Assembly (NCBI GenBank): GCA_900466005.1
Contig: UEGQ01000015.1
Location: 297,737 to 361,736 of the forward strand
Origin: Hyphomicrobiales bacterium
GTDB taxonomy: Bacteria > Pseudomonadota > Alphaproteobacteria > Rhizobiales > Rhizobiaceae
Length of the DNA: 64,000 nucleotides
Direction of reading: 5' to 3'
The notes beneath the pieces are model-generated. The model saw only the letters and a list, made by a program, of their open reading frames with translations. It was not told where the DNA came from and made no database searches. How positions within the stretch are numbered: the stretch's first letter is position 1; each line of letters starts with the position of its first letter. A program made the position numbers and the translations under genes. Shown here one piece after another: positions 38,926 through 48,318 of the stretch.

Positions 38926-39603
38926 TCAGCGGATGCGCTTGGCAGCCGGCTCCGGTACCAGTTCGCCCTCGAGGCGGCGATCGAGGTAGTCTTCGCATTC
39001 GGCCAGCAGTGTCTCCACCTGGCCGGAGAAGAAATGGTTGGCGCCCGGAATGGTCTTATGGGTGATCAGGATGCCCTTCTGCGTCTTAAGCTTGTCGACC
39101 AGACCCTGGACGTCCTTTTCCGGAGCCACCTTGTCCGCATCGCCATGGATGATGAGGCCGGAGGACGGGCAGGGCGCGAGGAAGGAGAAGTCGTAGGTGT
39201 TCGGCTGCGGCGCGATCGAGAGGAATCCTTCGATCTCCGGACGGCGCATCAGGAGCTGCATGCCGATCCAGGCCCCGAAATTGTAGCCGGCGACCCAGCA
39301 GCTCTTGGAATCCGGATGCAGGCTCTGCACCCAGTCGAGAGCGGAGGCGGCGTCGGAAAGCTCGCCCGCGCCGTGGTCGAATTCGCCCTGGCTGCGGCCG
39401 ATGCCGCGGAAATTGAAGCGCAGCGTCGTGAAGCCGCGCTTCTGGAACATGTAGAAGAGCTGGTAGACGATCTGGTTGTTCATCGTGCCGCCGAACTGCG
39501 GATGCGGATGCAGGATGATCGCGATCGGCGCACTCTTCTCTTTGGACGGCTGGTAGCGGCCTTCGAGGCGGCCGGCAGGGCCGTTGAAAATCACTTCGGG
39601 CAT
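38926..39603 (-). CDS. Alpha/beta hydrolase fold protein with altered nucleophile elbow
   Basis: A 225-residue alpha/beta hydrolase of the dienelactone-hydrolase-like or YpfH-like group. Landmarks are ILHPHPQFGGTMNNQIVYQL, FNFRGIGRSQGEFDHGAGEL, an elbow region VAGYNFGAWIGMQLLMRRP, LIIHGDADKVAPEKDV with the acid and IPGANHFFSG with the His. The elbow reads G-Y-N-F-G, so Asn (codon AAT) stands where the nucleophilic Ser is expected. Start ATG 39603 follows CCGGAG. It is divergent from the suf operon and could share the Irr-like site. Fold certain, activity doubtful. Confidence 0.88.
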   Translation of the reverse strand: MPEVIFNGPAGRLEGRYQPSKEKSAPIAIILHPHPQFGGTMNNQIVYQLFYMFQKRGFTTLRFNFRGIGRSQGEFDHGAGELSDAASALDWVQSLHPDSKSCWVAGYNFGAWIGMQLLMRRPEIEGFLSIAPQPNTYDFSFLAPCPSSGLIIHGDADKVAPEKDVQGLVDKLKTQKGILITHKTIPGANHFFSGQVETLLAECEDYLDRRLEGELVPEPAAKRIR

Positions 39604-39663
39604 GGATACTCCGGTCGTTCGTGTTTTTTCGGTTCCAGACTGTCCACAGGGCAGTGCGATGAC

Positions 39664-39713
39664 TTGACGAATGCAGTCAGCTTTTCTAGAACAAAGTTTA
39701 GAACCGTTCGAAA
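39664..39713. promoter_or_regulatory. Possible suf promoter with Irr-type (ICE-like) palindrome
   Basis: TTTAGAA-CCG-TTCGAAA at 39697-39713 is a near-perfect inverted repeat that closely resembles the ICE box (TTTAGAA-N3-TTCTAAA) bound by the iron regulator Irr of rhizobia. A related TTCTAGAA lies 10 bases before it (39684-39691). TTGACG at 39664-39669 and TAGAAC at 39687-39692 with 17 bases between could be the promoter for the desulfurase-suf operon, placing the box near the start of transcription. The assignment rests on motif similarity recalled from family knowledge. Confidence 0.55.
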
Positions 39714-39820
39714 CTGGGTGAAGGGTCACCCATTGTTGGACGTGTCATAAGGCAAGCCCGGCGGAAATTTCAAGAAAAATGCGCCGAGCGGGCCGGAATG
39801 GGTCAAAAGCGAAAATAGTC

Positions 39821-40987
39821 ATGGCGAAACAACGCATCTACATGGACTGGAACGCGACGGCGCCTTTGCTCGGCGACGCGCGTGCGGCCATGCTCGATGC
39901 GTTGGCCGAACCGGGTAACCCGTCATCGGTGCATTCCGAGGGGCGCGCGGCCCGTGCCATGGTGGAAAAGGCACGCCGGCAGGTCGCCGCACTTGTGGGT
40001 GCGGAGCCGTCGCATGTGACCTTCACCAGTTGTGCGACCGAGGCGGCAAACCACGTGTTGACGCCCGCATTCCGCATGGGACGGGCGCCGCTCGTCGCGT
40101 CCATGCTCTACGTTTCGGCCATCGAGCATCCGGCGCTGCGGGAGGGTGGACGTTTTACCGCCGATCGTGTCTGCGAGATTCCGGTGACCGCGTCCGGCGT
40201 CATCGACCTCGGCGCGCTCGAACGCCTGCTCCAGGCGCATCCGAAGGAAGAGGGCTTGCCTCTGGTCGCGGTGATGCTCGTCAACAACGAGACGGGCGTC
40301 GTCCAGCCGGTTGCCGATGTCGCTCGTGTCGTGCATGGCCACGGCGGGTTGCTCGTGGTCGACGCGGTCCAGGCTGCCGGCCGCATCGCTGTCGACATGG
40401 GCATGCTCGGCGCCGATTTCCTCATCCTGTCTTCCCACAAGATCGGTGGCCCCAAGGGCGCGGGCGCGCTCGTTTCGCGCGGCGAGACGCTGATGCCGGT
40501 GCCGCTCCTGAAGGGCGGCGGACAGGAGAAGGGGCATCGCGCCGGAACGGAGAATGTCGCGGCGATCGTCGGTTTCGGCGCTGCGGCACAGTGGATGTCC
40601 GAGGGCCTTGCCGAACGGAATGCGGCAATCGGCGCCTTGCGAAACCGCCTCGAAGGCGGCATGCGTGTGGCGGCTTCCGATGTCATCATCCATGGCGCGG
40701 ACGAGGTGCGGGTCGCCAATACCTGCTTCTTCACCCTGCCGGGACTGAAGGCGGAGACGGGGCAGATCGCTTTCGACCTCGAGGGGCTCGCCTTGTCGGC
40801 GGGCGCGGCCTGCTCGTCCGGCAAGGTCGGGCAGAGCCACGTGCTGACGGCGATGGGACATGATGCCAAGACCGGTGGGCTGCGCATCTCGCTGGGTCCC
40901 TCGTCGACGGCGGACGAGGTCGAGCGGGCGATCGAGATTTTTTCGCGGGTCGCATCGCGGCGCAAGATGGCCGGCGAGGCGGCCTGA
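39821..40987 (+). CDS. Cysteine desulfurase, NifS/IscS type, first gene of the suf operon
   Basis: PLP enzyme of 388 residues that takes sulfur from cysteine for iron-sulfur clusters. The start region IYMDWNATAPLLGDARAAML, the PLP lysine in ILSSHKIGGPKGAGAL and the loop Cys in LSAGAACSSGKVGQSHVL identify a group I (IscS/NifS-like) desulfurase, distinct from the SufS further along. I use ATG 39821 (MAKQRIYMDWN); an ATG 42 bases upstream is possible and neither has a strong ribosome site. It lies 143 bases upstream of sufB. No SufE or IscU is seen here. Confidence 0.92.
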   Translation: MAKQRIYMDWNATAPLLGDARAAMLDALAEPGNPSSVHSEGRAARAMVEKARRQVAALVGAEPSHVTFTSCATEAANHVLTPAFRMGRAPLVASMLYVSAIEHPALREGGRFTADRVCEIPVTASGVIDLGALERLLQAHPKEEGLPLVAVMLVNNETGVVQPVADVARVVHGHGGLLVVDAVQAAGRIAVDMGMLGADFLILSSHKIGGPKGAGALVSRGETLMPVPLLKGGGQEKGHRAGTENVAAIVGFGAAAQWMSEGLAERNAAIGALRNRLEGGMRVAASDVIIHGADEVRVANTCFFTLPGLKAETGQIAFDLEGLALSAGAACSSGKVGQSHVLTAMGHDAKTGGLRISLGPSSTADEVERAIEIFSRVASRRKMAGEAA

Positions 40988-41001
40988 AACGGGATAAACT
41001 T

Positions 41002-41021
41002 GCGGAAAGTCAATTTTCCGC
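41002..41021 (+). promoter_or_regulatory. Hairpin in the desulfurase-sufB spacer
   Basis: GCGGAAA (41002-41008) and TTTCCGC (41015-41021) form a seven-pair stem with a GTCAAT loop, 15 bases after the desulfurase stop. A second small palindrome (GCGG-TTT-CCGC) lies at 41068-41078. The 143-base spacer looks structured and may hold an attenuator, mRNA processing site or internal promoter. There is no T run. Confidence 0.4.
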
Positions 41022-41094
41022 TTGCGACGAGGGGTGAAATACACGCCTCTGGCAATTACATAAGGGGCGGTTTCCGCTTCTGCGTCATCAAGCT

Positions 41095-41113
41095 GCCGGA
41101 CCTTGGACCCGGC
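41095..41113 (+). promoter_or_regulatory. Recurring suf hairpin, copy upstream of sufB
   Basis: GCCGG-ACCTTGGAC-CCGGC, a five-pair stem with a nine-base loop, ending 17 bases before the sufB ATG and just before its GGAGA ribosome site. The same element, 18 of 19 bases identical, occurs 18 bases before sufA, and a related hairpin 20 bases before sufC. Confidence 0.6.
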
Positions 41114-41130
41114 AAGATTGGAGAACGAGC

Positions 41131-42600
<1,470 letters not shown>

Positions 42601-42657
42601 TGAGGATCTGCTGCCGGAAGGGCTGAATGCGGCACCGGTGTGAACGAAAACAGGTAG

Positions 42658-42680
42658 ATCCTCGGGACAAGCTCGAGGAT
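42658..42680. repeat. Rhizobial-type intergenic palindrome
   Basis: ATCCTCG at the left and CGAGGAT at the right of a 23-base element (centre GGACAAGCT), in the sufB-sufC spacer. Short palindromes of this look (ATCCTCGGGNCAAGCNCGAGGAT) are dispersed through rhizobial genomes as REP-like sequences. A further ACGCCG-GA-CGGCGT palindrome follows at 42695-42708. Confidence 0.6.
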
Positions 42681-42722
42681 GAGGGAATTGCAAGACGCCG
42701 GACGGCGTACCGATGATCGACA

Positions 42723-42740
42723 GGCGGCCCTTGAACCGCC
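42723..42740 (+). promoter_or_regulatory. Recurring suf hairpin, copy upstream of sufC
   Basis: GGCGG-CCCTTGAA-CCGCC, five pairs with an eight-base loop, ending 20 bases before the sufC ATG. It shares the loop core CCTTGAACC with the sufA copy. One stem pair is changed from C-G to G-C with respect to the sufB and sufA copies, so pairing is kept although sequence is not. Confidence 0.5.
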
Positions 42741-42760
42741 CTAAGAACAGGAACACAGAC

Positions 42761-43516
42761 ATGCTTGAAATCAGAAACCTGCACGCCCGGATCGCCGAAG
42801 ACGGCACCGAAATCATCCGTGGCCTGAACCTCACCGTCAAGGCCGGCGAGGTGGCGGCGATCATGGGGCCGAATGGCTCCGGCAAGTCGACGCTCTCCTA
42901 CATCCTGTCGGGCCGCGAGGACTACGAGGTCACTGAGGGTGACATCCTCTATAACGGCGAGAGCATCCTCGAACTCGATCCCGCCGAACGGGCCGCCAAG
43001 GGCATCTTCCTCGCTTTCCAGTATCCGGTCGAAATTCCGGGCGTCGCCACCATGCAGTTCCTCAAGGTGGCGATGAACGAGCAGCGCAAGGCGCGCGGCG
43101 AGCCGGAGCTGACGACGCCGGACTTCATGCGCCGCGTCAAGGAAGCGTCCGCCGAGCTGAAGATCTCTCCCGACATGCTGAAGCGGCCGCTCAATGTCGG
43201 CTTTTCCGGCGGCGAGAAGAAGCGCGCCGAGATCCTGCAGATGGCGCTGCTCGAGCCGAAGCTCTGCATCCTCGACGAGACCGACAGCGGCCTCGACATC
43301 GACGCGCTGAAGATCGTCGCCGACGGCGTCAACGCGCTGAAGTCGCCGGACCGCGCGGTGATCGTCATCACCCATTACCAGCGGCTCCTCGACTACATCG
43401 TGCCGGACACCGTCCACGTCCTCTACAAGGGGCAGATCGTCAAGACGGGCGACAAGAACCTGGCGCTCGAGCTGGAAGCCGGCGGTTATGCCGACATCAT
43501 CGGGCAAGCGGCCTGA
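42761..43516 (+). CDS. sufC: Fe-S cluster assembly ATPase SufC
   Basis: ABC-type ATPase (251 residues) that drives conformational change of SufBCD. Walker A is MGPNGSGKSTLSYILSG, the signature is LNVGFSGGEKKRAEILQMAL, Walker B is PKLCILDETDSGLDIDALKI (the usual Asp-Glu-Thr-Asp form of SufC), and the switch His is in VIVITHYQRLLDYI. Start ATG 42761 follows AGGA. It is 23 bases upstream of sufD. Confidence 0.97.
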   Translation: MLEIRNLHARIAEDGTEIIRGLNLTVKAGEVAAIMGPNGSGKSTLSYILSGREDYEVTEGDILYNGESILELDPAERAAKGIFLAFQYPVEIPGVATMQFLKVAMNEQRKARGEPELTTPDFMRRVKEASAELKISPDMLKRPLNVGFSGGEKKRAEILQMALLEPKLCILDETDSGLDIDALKIVADGVNALKSPDRAVIVITHYQRLLDYIVPDTVHVLYKGQIVKTGDKNLALELEAGGYADIIGQAA

Positions 43517-43539
43517 CCGGCCGGGAAGGAGTCCTGACG

Positions 43540-44814
43540 ATGACCCTGCAAGCAGCCAACAGACTGACGGCCGCAGAGACCCAACTGATCGAGAGCTATT
43601 CGAACCAGATCGGCGAGCTGCCGGGCGACGGCGGTGTTCTCGCGGCCCGCGACCGGCTCTTCGACGAGCTGAAGCGCGGCGGCCTGCCGACCCGCCGGGT
43701 CGAGGCCTGGCACTATACGGATATCAAGAACCTTCTGCGTGTGGTTCCGGACTTCGTGCCGGCGACGGATGCGCAGACGGCCGCGCCCGTCGTCGCGGGT
43801 TCGAACCTGTTTGCCGTATTGCAGGGAGTGGCCCGGGAGGTCCGCGCGCCGGAAGGTGTCGGCGTCCAGCCGTTCCGCAGCACGCTGGCCGACGGCTCAG
43901 CCGCGGCCCGGCTCGTCGCCTATGACCGCGACGACACCATCGGACGCATCAACAGCAGTTTCGTGCGCGACGGATTTGCCGTGTCGGTCGAGGCCGACAC
44001 GGTCGTCGAGGCGCCGATCGAACTGCAGTCCATCCATGGCACGGGCCAGCTCCACGTGCGCTATCCCGTCTCCTTCGGCGCGAAGAGCCGCACGACGGTG
44101 ATCGAACGGCATGTCGGCAACGGCGCAGGGGCGGCGCTCGTCTCTGCCGTCAGCGACCTCGTTCTCGGCGAAGGCGCAGAGGTGACCTGGATCATCCTGC
44201 AGGCGCAAGGCAAGGACGACACCCATCTCGGCCAGATCAAGGCCGAGCTCGGGGCCGACGCGAAGTTCCGCCTCTTCATCATCAATGTCGGCGGCAAGCT
44301 GGTGCGCCAGGAGGTGCATGTCCGCACCGCGGGCGAGGGCTCCGACTTTACCCTGCGTGGGATCAACCTGATCGGCGGCGAGAGCCATGTCGACGTCACG
44401 ATGACGCTCGGCCACGACGTCGCGAACACCACCTCGACCGAAGTCGTGCGCAACGTCGTCTTCGATCGCGGTCGCGGCGTCTTCCAGGGCATGATCAAGG
44501 TGGCGCCTGATGCCCAGAAGACCGACGCCCGCATGGCCTGCAACACGCTGCTGCTCTCGGACGACGGCGAGTTCTCGGTCAAGCCCGAGCTGGAGATCTT
44601 TGCCGACGACGTGCAGTGCGCCCATGGCGCGACGGTCGCCGACATCGACCACAACCATCTCTATTACATGATGTCGCGCGGCATTCCGGAGAAACAGGCG
44701 CGGGCCCTGCTCGTGCGGGCTTTCGTCGCCGAGATCGTCGAGGAACTGGAACATGAGGCGCTGGTTGATGCCCTGGAAGGGGTGATCTCCGACTGGCTGG
44801 AACACCATGGCTGA
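43540..44814 (+). CDS. sufD: Fe-S cluster assembly protein SufD
   Basis: SufB paralogue in the SufBCD scaffold, 424 residues. Recognised by RRVEAWHYTDIKNLLRVVPD at the N-terminus and DDVQCAHGATVADIDHNHLY with YMMSRGIPEKQARALLVRAF at the C-terminus; the His of CAHGATV corresponds to the SufD residue needed for cluster assembly. Start ATG 43540 follows AAGGAG. Its end overlaps sufS by eight bases, so translation is coupled. Confidence 0.96.
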   Translation: MTLQAANRLTAAETQLIESYSNQIGELPGDGGVLAARDRLFDELKRGGLPTRRVEAWHYTDIKNLLRVVPDFVPATDAQTAAPVVAGSNLFAVLQGVAREVRAPEGVGVQPFRSTLADGSAAARLVAYDRDDTIGRINSSFVRDGFAVSVEADTVVEAPIELQSIHGTGQLHVRYPVSFGAKSRTTVIERHVGNGAGAALVSAVSDLVLGEGAEVTWIILQAQGKDDTHLGQIKAELGADAKFRLFIINVGGKLVRQEVHVRTAGEGSDFTLRGINLIGGESHVDVTMTLGHDVANTTSTEVVRNVVFDRGRGVFQGMIKVAPDAQKTDARMACNTLLLSDDGEFSVKPELEIFADDVQCAHGATVADIDHNHLYYMMSRGIPEKQARALLVRAFVAEIVEELEHEALVDALEGVISDWLEHHG

Positions 44815-46051
44815 TCTCTCCTCGACAATCGCGGCCTATGACGTCGAGCGGGTCCGGCAGGATTTCCCGATCCTGACGCGTGAGGTCTACGGCAAGCCGC
44901 TCGTCTATCTCGACAACGCCGCCTCGGCCCAGAAGCCGAGGCAGGTGATCGACGCAATCTCGCACACCTATGCGCACGAATACGCCAACGTGCATCGCGG
45001 CCTGCATTTCCTCTCGAATGCCGCGACCGAGGCCTATGAGGGCGCGCGCGAGAAGGTGCGCCGGTTCCTGAATGCCGGCTCGGTTGACGAGATCGTCTTC
45101 ACCAAGTCGTCGACGGAAGCAATCAACACCGTCGCCTACGGTTACGGCATGCCGCATATCGGGGAAGGCGACGAGATCGTGCTCTCGATCCTCGAGCATC
45201 ACTCGAACATCGTGCCCTGGCATTTCCTGCGCGAGCGCAAGGGGGCCAAGCTCGTCTGGGTGCCGGTCGACGAGGACGGCGCCTTCCACGTCGAGGACTT
45301 TGAGAAGTGCCTGACCGAGCGGACCAAGCTCGTCGCGATCACCCACATGTCGAATGCGCTCGGCACCGTCGTGCCGGTCAAGGAGGTTTGCCGGATCGCC
45401 CACGAGCGAGGCATTCCGGTGCTGGTCGATGGCAGCCAGGGTGCCGTCCACATGCCGGTCGACGTCCGCGACATCGACTGCGACTGGTACGCCGTCACGG
45501 GACATAAGCTCTATGGTCCATCCGGGATCGGCGCACTTTACGGCAAGACGGAGCGGCTGAAGGAAATGCAGCCCTTCATGGGCGGCGGCGAGATGATCGT
45601 CGAGGTGACCGAGGATTGCGTAACCTACAACGACCCGCCGCACCGGTTCGAGGCCGGCACGCCGCCGATCGTCCAGGCGATCGGTCTCGGCCATGCCCTC
45701 GACTATATCGACAGCCTCGGCCGTGAGGCGATCGCGGCCCACGAGGCGGAACTTGCCGCCTATGCCGAGGAACGGTTGCGGGCGATCAATTCGCTTCGCA
45801 TCATCGGCAATGCGCCGGGCAAGGGGGCGATCTTCTCGTTCGAGCTTGCGGGTATCCACGCCCACGACGTCTCGATGCTGATCGATCGCCGCGGGGTCGC
45901 TGTCCGGGCGGGCACGCATTGCGCACAGCCGTTGCTTGCGCGTTTCGGCGTGACATCGACCTGCCGGGCGTCGTTCGGCCTCTACAATACCCGCGCCGAA
46001 GTCGATTCGCTGGCCGATGCGCTGGACCACGCGCGTACATTTTTTGCTTGA
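44807..46051 (+). CDS. sufS: Cysteine desulfurase SufS
   Basis: Group II cysteine desulfurase of 414 residues that supplies sulfur to SufBCD. DFPILTREVYGKPLVYLDNA at the start, the PLP lysine in WYAVTGHKLYGPSGIGALYG and the active Cys in VAVRAGTHCAQPLLARFG identify it. The partner SufE or SufU is not in this window. Start ATG 44807 lies inside the 3' end of sufD. It is the second desulfurase in the operon. Confidence 0.96.
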   Translation: MADLSSTIAAYDVERVRQDFPILTREVYGKPLVYLDNAASAQKPRQVIDAISHTYAHEYANVHRGLHFLSNAATEAYEGAREKVRRFLNAGSVDEIVFTKSSTEAINTVAYGYGMPHIGEGDEIVLSILEHHSNIVPWHFLRERKGAKLVWVPVDEDGAFHVEDFEKCLTERTKLVAITHMSNALGTVVPVKEVCRIAHERGIPVLVDGSQGAVHMPVDVRDIDCDWYAVTGHKLYGPSGIGALYGKTERLKEMQPFMGGGEMIVEVTEDCVTYNDPPHRFEAGTPPIVQAIGLGHALDYIDSLGREAIAAHEAELAAYAEERLRAINSLRIIGNAPGKGAIFSFELAGIHAHDVSMLIDRRGVAVRAGTHCAQPLLARFGVTSTCRASFGLYNTRAEVDSLADALDHARTFFA

Positions 46052-46061
46052 GGAGCCGCTC

Positions 46062-46442
46062 ATGAGTGTGAACGAGAGCGAACAGAAGCCGGACTTCCGC
46101 GAGGATATCGTGCAGTCGAACATCCCGCAGGAGGAGCTTGCGCGTCTTTCCGACGACATCGTCGCGGCGCTCAAGACCGTCTACGACCCGGAAATCCCGG
46201 CCGACATCTTCGAGCTCGGGCTGATCTACAAGATCGACATCGACGACGACCGCATGGTCAAGATCGTCATGACGCTGACGGCGCCTGGCTGCCCCGTCGC
46301 CGGCGAGATGCCGAGCTGGGTGCAGAACGCCGTCAGTGCCGTTGAAGGCGTGTCCGGCGTCGAGGTGGAGATGACCTTCGATCCGCCATGGACGCCGGAC
46401 CGGATGTCGGAAGAGGCCCAGGTGGCGGTCGGTTGGTATTGA
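46062..46442 (+). CDS. sufT: SufT/DUF59 Fe-S assembly protein
   Basis: A 126-residue MIP18/DUF59 protein that helps Fe-S cluster maturation or delivery. The family core is ALKTVYDPEIPADIFELGLI, the conserved Cys is in MTLTAPGCPVAGEMPSWV, and WTPDRMSEEAQVAVGWY ends it, as in the SufT type. Start ATG 46062 follows GAGGAG, 10 bases after sufS. Confidence 0.94.
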   Translation: MSVNESEQKPDFREDIVQSNIPQEELARLSDDIVAALKTVYDPEIPADIFELGLIYKIDIDDDRMVKIVMTLTAPGCPVAGEMPSWVQNAVSAVEGVSGVEVEMTFDPPWTPDRMSEEAQVAVGWY

Positions 46443-46481
46443 TCGTCGTCAAGACCAGAACTACATTTGTATGACCGAAGC

Positions 46482-46500
46482 GCCGGACCTTGAACCCGGC
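46482..46500 (+). promoter_or_regulatory. Recurring suf hairpin, copy upstream of sufA
   Basis: GCCGG-ACCTTGAAC-CCGGC, identical in 18 of 19 positions to the sufB copy, ending 18 bases before the sufA ATG and directly before its AGGAG ribosome site. The single difference is in the loop. Confidence 0.6.
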
Positions 46501-46518
46501 TGCGGCAGGAGACAGGAA

Positions 46519-46911
46519 ATGGGCTTTCAAGTCATGACCATGACGGATGCTGCGGCTCAGCGCGTCCGTGCGATCGTCGACAGTTCCGGACCGGACGCTC
46601 AGGGCGTTCGCGTCGGGATCAAGAAGGGCGGTTGCGCCGGCATGGAATACACGATCGAGCTCGTGACGGCGCCGAGCGCCAAAGACGATCTCATCGAACG
46701 CGACGGGGCGAAAGTCTGGATCGATCCTGCCGCCGTCCTCTATCTCCTTGGAACCGAGATGGACTTCGAGACGACGAAGCTGCGTTCAGGATTTACCTTC
46801 AGCAATCCCAACCAGACATCTGCCTGCGGCTGCGGCGAATCCGTCGAACTGAAAGCGGCGGACCTTGCCGAACTCGCACGCCAGAAGGACGCAACGGTGA
46901 CCGCCGGCTGA
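46519..46911 (+). CDS. sufA: A-type Fe-S carrier SufA (HesB/IscA family)
   Basis: Iron-sulfur carrier of 130 residues. The three conserved cysteines are present: VGIKKGGCAGMEYTIEL and the C-terminal SACGCGESVEL. The rest (MTMTDAAAQRVRAIVDSSG, FSNPNQT) is typical. Start ATG 46519 follows AGGAG. It is the last gene of the operon, and its stop codon lies in the loop of a strong hairpin that probably ends the transcript. Confidence 0.95.
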   Translation: MGFQVMTMTDAAAQRVRAIVDSSGPDAQGVRVGIKKGGCAGMEYTIELVTAPSAKDDLIERDGAKVWIDPAAVLYLLGTEMDFETTKLRSGFTFSNPNQTSACGCGESVELKAADLAELARQKDATVTAG

Positions 46912-46932
46912 GCAGCCGGCGGGGCGGTCACC
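46896..46932 (+). terminator. suf operon terminator overlapping the sufA stop codon
   Basis: GGTGACCGCC (46896-46905) is fully complementary to GGCGGTCACC (46923-46932). An alternative inner stem pairs CCGCCGGC (46901-46908) with GCCGGCGG (46915-46922), leaving the TGA stop in the loop. A pyrimidine-rich tract (TGCTCTTTCCACTCTGTTTCC) follows. This is the likely end of the suf transcript. Confidence 0.7.
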
Positions 46933-47065
46933 TGCTCTTTCCACTCTGTTTCCGATCGCTATTTCTTCAGCCGTCAGCGCTCGCCCGAAGGGCGCGCGGG
47001 TTTCGAACTCGCAGGCGCAGCGCCCGGAGGCTCTGCGCTTCCGTGTGAATTTTCTGCAAAAACTA

Positions 47066-47099
47066 TTGCTCTATGTTCCGCAATTTGTATAGTTTGCGG
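47066..47099 (+). promoter_or_regulatory. Promoter and possible operator of the Lrp/AsnC gene
   Basis: TTGCTC (47066-47071) and TATAGT (47088-47093) with 16 bases between make a plausible promoter whose start point would fall at or within a few bases of the ATG at 47102, so the mRNA may be leaderless; no Shine-Dalgarno sequence precedes that ATG. CCGCAA (47078-47083) and TTGCGG (47094-47099) form an inverted repeat across the -10 region, a natural place for autoregulation. Confidence 0.5.
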
Positions 47100-47101
47100 C
47101 C

Positions 47102-47551
47102 ATGGATACAATAGACCACAAAATCATCAGTCTTCTTGCCGAAGATTCGCGGCGTTCGCTCAGCGATATCGGTGAGCATGTAAGCCTCTCTCCCTCTGCT
47201 GTCAACGAACGCATGCGGCGGCTTCTGGCGTCGGGTGCGATCAAGCGCTTCACCGTGGACGCCGATCACGCGGCGTTGGGCATGGACATTCTTGCCTTCG
47301 TCTTCGTGTCGCTTGATGCGCGGGCGAACGAGGAGGCGTTCCGTGCCTATATGACCGACCACAGGTCGATCGCGGAGTGTCATCACATCACCGGCGCCTG
47401 GTCCTATCTCATCAAGATCAGGGTCGGTGCGTTGACAGGCATCGAGGAATTTCTCGCCGATCTCAAGGTGCGCGGTTTTCTCGCCCGCAGCGAGACCGTG
47501 ATCGCGCTCTCGACCATATCTGAAACCCCGTTCACGCCTCCGGAGATCTGA
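47102..47551 (+). CDS. Lrp/AsnC family transcription regulator
   Basis: A 149-residue regulator. The N-terminal helix-turn-helix spans about residues 1-50 (IDHKIISLLAEDSRRSLSDI, LSPSAVNERMRRLLASGAI), followed by a RAM effector domain with HHITGAWSYLIKIRVGALTG. Its stop is one base before the start of a LysE exporter, a pairing known from Lrp-regulated amino-acid export, so the likely job is amino-acid-sensitive control of that exporter (inference). Confidence 0.93.
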   Translation: MDTIDHKIISLLAEDSRRSLSDIGEHVSLSPSAVNERMRRLLASGAIKRFTVDADHAALGMDILAFVFVSLDARANEEAFRAYMTDHRSIAECHHITGAWSYLIKIRVGALTGIEEFLADLKVRGFLARSETVIALSTISETPFTPPEI

Positions 47552-47552
47552 G

Positions 47553-48179
47553 ATGGCAGTCGCGCTCGTCGCTAAGGGCATCGTCCTCGGCCTGGCGATC
47601 GCGGCGCCTCTCGGCCCGATCGGCGCCCTCTGCATCAACAGAACGCTCGAGCGGGGCTTCTGGGCCGGTGTCGCCGGCGGACTGGGAACAGCGCTGGCCG
47701 ACGGCACTTACGCGCTGATGGCGGCAGCGGGTTTTGCCGCCTTTGCCTTCATCCTCGATGCCGTCTCGTTGCCGCTCCAACTCGTCGGCGGGGCGTTCAT
47801 GTTGTGGCTCGGCTGGACGAGCTTTCGGCCACGTCCGCCGGTCACCGCCGCCACAGTCGGCGCGCGGGACTTGCTTGCGACGACCGTGTCGACCTTCTTC
47901 CTCACCATCACGAACCCGGCGACCATCCTCTCCTTCGCCGCCATTTTCGCCGGCCTCGGGCTCGCCGGAGCAGGCGACCGCTGGAGCGCGGCCCTGCTGG
48001 TTCTCGGCGTATTTGCCGGCTCGATGCTCTGGTGGTTCTTCCTTTCCGGCCTCGTCGCGATGCTGCACCATCGCTTGCCGCCGTCCTTCTCCGTCTGGGT
48101 CTCACGCATCTCCGGCGTCGTCCTGCTCGGCTTCGGCGTGATTGCGATCGGCATGGGCGTGAAAGGGCTGATCGGCTGA
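47553..48179 (+). CDS. LysE family exporter, paired with Lrp regulator
   Basis: A 208-residue efflux permease with about six membrane helices. The beginning AKGIVLGLAIAAPLGPIGAL has the family motif in the variant PLGPIG, and the middle has TVSTFFLTITNPATILSFAA. Start ATG 47553 is one base after the regulator stop (TGAGATG). Substrate probably an amino acid. Confidence 0.92.
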   Translation: MAVALVAKGIVLGLAIAAPLGPIGALCINRTLERGFWAGVAGGLGTALADGTYALMAAAGFAAFAFILDAVSLPLQLVGGAFMLWLGWTSFRPRPPVTAATVGARDLLATTVSTFFLTITNPATILSFAAIFAGLGLAGAGDRWSAALLVLGVFAGSMLWWFFLSGLVAMLHHRLPPSFSVWVSRISGVVLLGFGVIAIGMGVKGLIG

Positions 48180-48318
48180 CGCCCATTTTTGGGCAATGTC
48201 GTCGAAACCCTTGTCGCGCGCGTGACAATTTCTCCGCCTCGATGGCATAGCTCATCGGCGGGCAGAGAAGGGGGCTGCCGGCAGGGATCGTTATTTCCCC
48301 CGGGGACACGTTATTGCC

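Noticed and set aside
46443..46518. ATG 46471 as the sufA start
   Set aside because: No ribosome site and a non-matching Pro/Gly/Arg-rich extension; the region is better read as the hairpin leader of sufA.
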